Shown here one piece after another: positions 5,995 through 6,298 of a stretch of 6,298 nucleotides of DNA. The DNA is from Comamonadaceae bacterium (lineage in GTDB: Bacteria > Pseudomonadota > Gammaproteobacteria > Burkholderiales > Burkholderiaceae). Each line of letters opens with the position of its first letter. The stretch's first letter is position 1. Position numbers and translations under genes: made by a program. The stretch covers positions 1 to 6,298 of the forward strand of contig CANNNH010000091.1 of assembly GCA_947505915.1 (NCBI GenBank), written 5' to 3'. The notes beneath the pieces were generated by a model. That model had not been told where the DNA came from, did not search any database, and saw only the letters and a program-made list of their open reading frames with translations.

Positions 5995-6046
5995 AAACAG
6001 GCAACTGTTTGGGTTCATTAACAAATTACAGCCGATAAGCGTGGGC
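5995..6046 (+). promoter_or_regulatory. rRNA leader antitermination region: boxB-like hairpin, boxA, boxC
   Basis: A perfect 6-bp stem AAACAG/CTGTTT closed by a GCAA tetraloop (5995-6010) is followed one base later by GGTTCATTAACA (6012-6023), which matches E. coli boxA TGCTCTTTAACA at 9 of 12 positions. AGCGTGGGC (6038-6046) resembles boxC TGTGTGGGC (7 of 9). The order boxB-boxA-boxC is that of E. coli rRNA leaders. There boxA RNA is bound by NusB/NusE (S10), with SuhB and NusA, making polymerase resistant to Rho. Downstream of both promoters, so present in all transcripts. Confidence 0.72.
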
Positions 6047-6101
6047 GTTTTAAGGCAATTGCCAAGGTTCTAGTAACCGAGTCGCAAGACTTAAAACGCT
6101 C
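6043..6101 (+). other. Structured rRNA leader stem enclosing small hairpins
   Basis: GGGCGTTTTAAG (6043-6054) pairs with CTTAAAACGCTC (6090-6101): 12 pairs including one G-U. The enclosed bases hold a 10-nt palindrome GGCAATTGCC (6054-6063), a small hairpin GGTT-CTAGT-AACC (6066-6078) and AGTC-GCAA-GACT (6080-6091, GNRA loop, overlapping the outer stem by two bases). Likely an early-folding leader domain that helps antitermination-complex folding or RNase III processing; that role is inferred. Confidence 0.55.
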
Positions 6102-6110
6102 ATGAAGATA

Positions 6111-6127
6111 GAAGTGAAGTTCACTTC
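6111..6127 (+). other. rRNA leader hairpin
   Basis: GAAGTGAAGTTCACTTC is an inverted repeat: a 6-bp stem GAAGTG/CACTTC with a 5-nt loop AAGTT. It stands about 52 nt before the 16S start and is not followed by a T-run, so it is a leader structure, not a terminator. Confidence 0.5.
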
Positions 6128-6147
6128 AATTCCGTTTTTAATGAGTG

Positions 6148-6161
6148 GCCTCGAAAGAGGC
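6148..6161 (+). other. GNRA-tetraloop hairpin just upstream of 16S
   Basis: GCCTC-GAAA-GAGGC forms a perfect 5-bp stem with a GAAA loop, ending 17 nt before the mature 16S start. The A-run that follows (CAAAAAACTATC) is unpaired and could hold a 5' processing cut. The stem is short but GC-rich, and the loop is the most stable tetraloop class. Confidence 0.5.
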
Positions 6162-6178
6162 AAAAAACTATCAAGATC

Positions 6179-6298
6179 GAACTATAGAGTTTGATCCTGG
6201 CTCAGATTGAACGCTGGCGGAATGCTTTACACATGCAAGTCGAACGGCAGCACGGGGGCAACCCTGGTGGCGAGTGGCGAACGGGTGAGTAATATATC
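6179..6298 (+). rRNA. rrs: 16S ribosomal RNA, 5' end (runs off right edge)
   Basis: AGAGTTTGATCCTGGCTCAG (from 6186) is the universal 5' 16S segment. It is followed by ATTGAACGCTGGCGG, ACACATGCAAGTCGAACGG and GGCGAACGGGTGAGTAAT, all standard early 16S landmarks. Aligning A8 of E. coli 16S with 6186 puts position 1 at 6179. GCACGGGGGCAACCCTGGTGG in the first variable region (split here: stem GCACGGGG, loop, CCCTGGTG) and GAGTAATATATC point to Comamonadaceae-like Burkholderiales. Only 120 of about 1,530 nt are present. Confidence 0.97.

Overview
The window comes from a betaproteobacterium, most likely a freshwater Comamonadaceae member (Burkholderiales; Limnohabitans or Rhodoferax-like is my tentative guess). 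This rests on the first 120 nt of a 16S rRNA gene at the right edge, the rRNA leader wording around boxA/boxC, the moderately high GC, and the protein set. Nothing looks phage- or plasmid-borne; this is chromosomal housekeeping DNA.

Layout. 1-1203 (minus) is the N-terminal 401 codons of a DsbD/ScsB-type membrane thiol:disulfide interchange protein that runs off the left edge. Divergent from it, with 27 bp or less between the starts, is a creatininase-family metal amidohydrolase (1231-2034, plus). It converges tail to tail, with one base between the stop codons, on a histidine phosphatase (2036-2716, minus). That phosphatase is the last gene of a leftward cluster: uup (3820-5715), an EamA/DMT-family transporter (2933-3823, start overlapping the uup stop as ATGA), a decayed 3' remnant of a PhzF-family gene (about 2763-2932), then the phosphatase. 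The remnant fills what would otherwise be an unexplained 0.2 kb gap.

5716-6178 is the control region of an rRNA operon, divergent from uup. It holds a strong P1-type promoter (UP-like tract, TTGCGA, 16 bp, TATACT, GC-rich discriminator), a second promoter (TTGACT, 18 bp, CATAAT), and a leader with boxB-like hairpin, boxA, boxC, a long closing stem and two more hairpins. The mature 16S sequence starts near 6179.

How the parts relate. Uup is a ribosome-associated ABC-F ATPase read away from the rRNA operon from the same intergenic space. The transporter start is probably translationally coupled to Uup. The DsbD-like protein and the amidohydrolase look like unrelated single genes sharing a very short start region. 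The points most worth a second look are the frameshifted PhzF remnant, two mutually exclusive pairings around rRNA promoter P2, a short-loop G-quadruplex motif inside the transporter gene, and a possible leaderless start of uup. I saw no convincing novel defence or mobile system here.
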